From positions 2,968,001 to 3,032,000 of the forward strand of contig NZ_JAUALB010000001.1 in assembly GCF_030345795.1 (NCBI RefSeq): a stretch of 64,000 nt of DNA, read 5' to 3'. This document shows, piece by piece, positions 63,939-64,000 of the stretch. How positions within the stretch are numbered: position 1 is the first letter of the stretch; each line of letters starts with the position of its first letter. A program made the translations under genes and the position numbers. Source of the stretch: Micromonospora sp. WMMA1363 (lineage in GTDB: Bacteria; Actinomycetota; Actinomycetes; Mycobacteriales; Micromonosporaceae). A model generated the notes under the pieces. It did no database searches. It saw only the letters and a program-made list of their open reading frames with translations, and was not told where the DNA came from.

Positions 63939-64000
63939 TAGCGGGGACAGGATTTGAACCTGCGACCTCTGGGTTATGAGCCCAGCGAGCTACCGAGCTG
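63939..64000 (-). tRNA. tRNA-Met (CAU), initiator type, 5' end beyond the window
   Basis: The minus strand shows D-arm AGCTCGGTAGCTCG, anticodon arm GGG-CTCATAA-CCC with anticodon CAU, T-arm with TTCAAAT, and acceptor CCCCGCT plus discriminator A. Three consecutive G:C pairs in the anticodon stem (GGG/CCC) are the hallmark of initiator tRNA. CCA is not encoded. About 10 bases of the 5' side are outside the window. Confidence 0.93.

Overview
The window is high-GC actinomycete chromosome. Gene content (SigR/RsrA, two WhiB-family proteins, Ni superoxide dismutase, a fused 2-oxoglutarate decarboxylase/E2 protein, bL37, DUF5709, DUF6104, cysteine-type leader peptide) and the frequent GTG starts with GTGA/ATGA overlaps suggest a Micromonosporaceae member such as Micromonospora. 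The genus is an inference, because no rRNA or species marker is present. It is mostly ordinary core chromosome. I see no prophage, CRISPR array, biosynthetic gene cluster or integrative element; the only mobile element is one IS701-type insertion sequence.

Layout. 1-6.7 kb (minus strand): a large zinc-ribbon membrane protein cut by the window edge, cutA, a lysophospholipid-type acyltransferase, a patatin-like lipase, a GT4 glycosyltransferase and a triple-BON protein. 6.8-10.7 kb: a PhoP/PhoR-like two-component pair followed by an HtrA-like protease. 10.8-12.5 kb: a two-gene ornithine-lipid-like acyltransferase operon. 12.8-15.4 kb: a hotdog-type protein and an ABC exporter. 15.7-23 kb: central carbon metabolism (kgd, then pta-ackA). 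23-24.4 kb: a small membrane protein and a lipoprotein hydrolase. 24.4-25.8 kb: the IS701 element, sitting exactly at the stop codon of a quinone-oxidoreductase-like gene; malic enzyme follows. 28.2-29 kb: divergent sodX/sodN. 29.2-31.7 kb: an anti-sigma-type ATPase, a membrane protein, a diacylglycerol-kinase-like protein and whiB1 behind a long regulatory region.

31.8-35.5 kb: an assimilatory sulfate reduction operon (nirA-type sulfite reductase, a 52-residue zinc ribbon, cysH, siroheme chelatase), translationally coupled and preceded by a 28-codon leader peptide and a hairpin touching the nirA ribosome binding site. 35.7-39 kb: two convergent GT39-type membrane glycosyltransferases, one lacking its catalytic N-terminal segment, beside a 5'-truncated GH26 glycosidase remnant; this is a decaying surface-polysaccharide operon. 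39-41.8 kb: a PdtaS-like kinase and a sugar-phosphate SIS protein. 42-46.1 kb: a TPR protein, then an EmrB/QacA exporter divergent from its TetR regulator with a tandem operator. 46.3-48.7 kb: GNAT, a biotin carrier, 24-residue ribosomal protein bL37, and rsrA/sigR with an autoregulatory SigR promoter.

48.9-51.2 kb: an alpha/beta hydrolase, a second WhiB protein and a YedK-type SRAP protein. 51.3-55.5 kb: aroA, rsgA, hisN and a DMT-like membrane protein. 55.5-58.6 kb: GT4 glycosyltransferase, an SDR and DUF5709. 58.8-61 kb: a MacS-type kinase with LuxR-type regulator and a serine-kinase-like ATPase. 61.2-63.2 kb: a divergent prs paralogue and purC. The window ends inside an initiator-type tRNA-Met gene.

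The most interesting signals are small or regulatory: the sulfur leader/hairpin, the coupled zinc-ribbon ORF, the SigR isoform arrangement, the tandem TetR operator, a probable CTG start of rsgA, the frameshifted transposase and the decayed GT39/GH26 locus. Gene assignments rest on reading motifs by eye; no database search was run.
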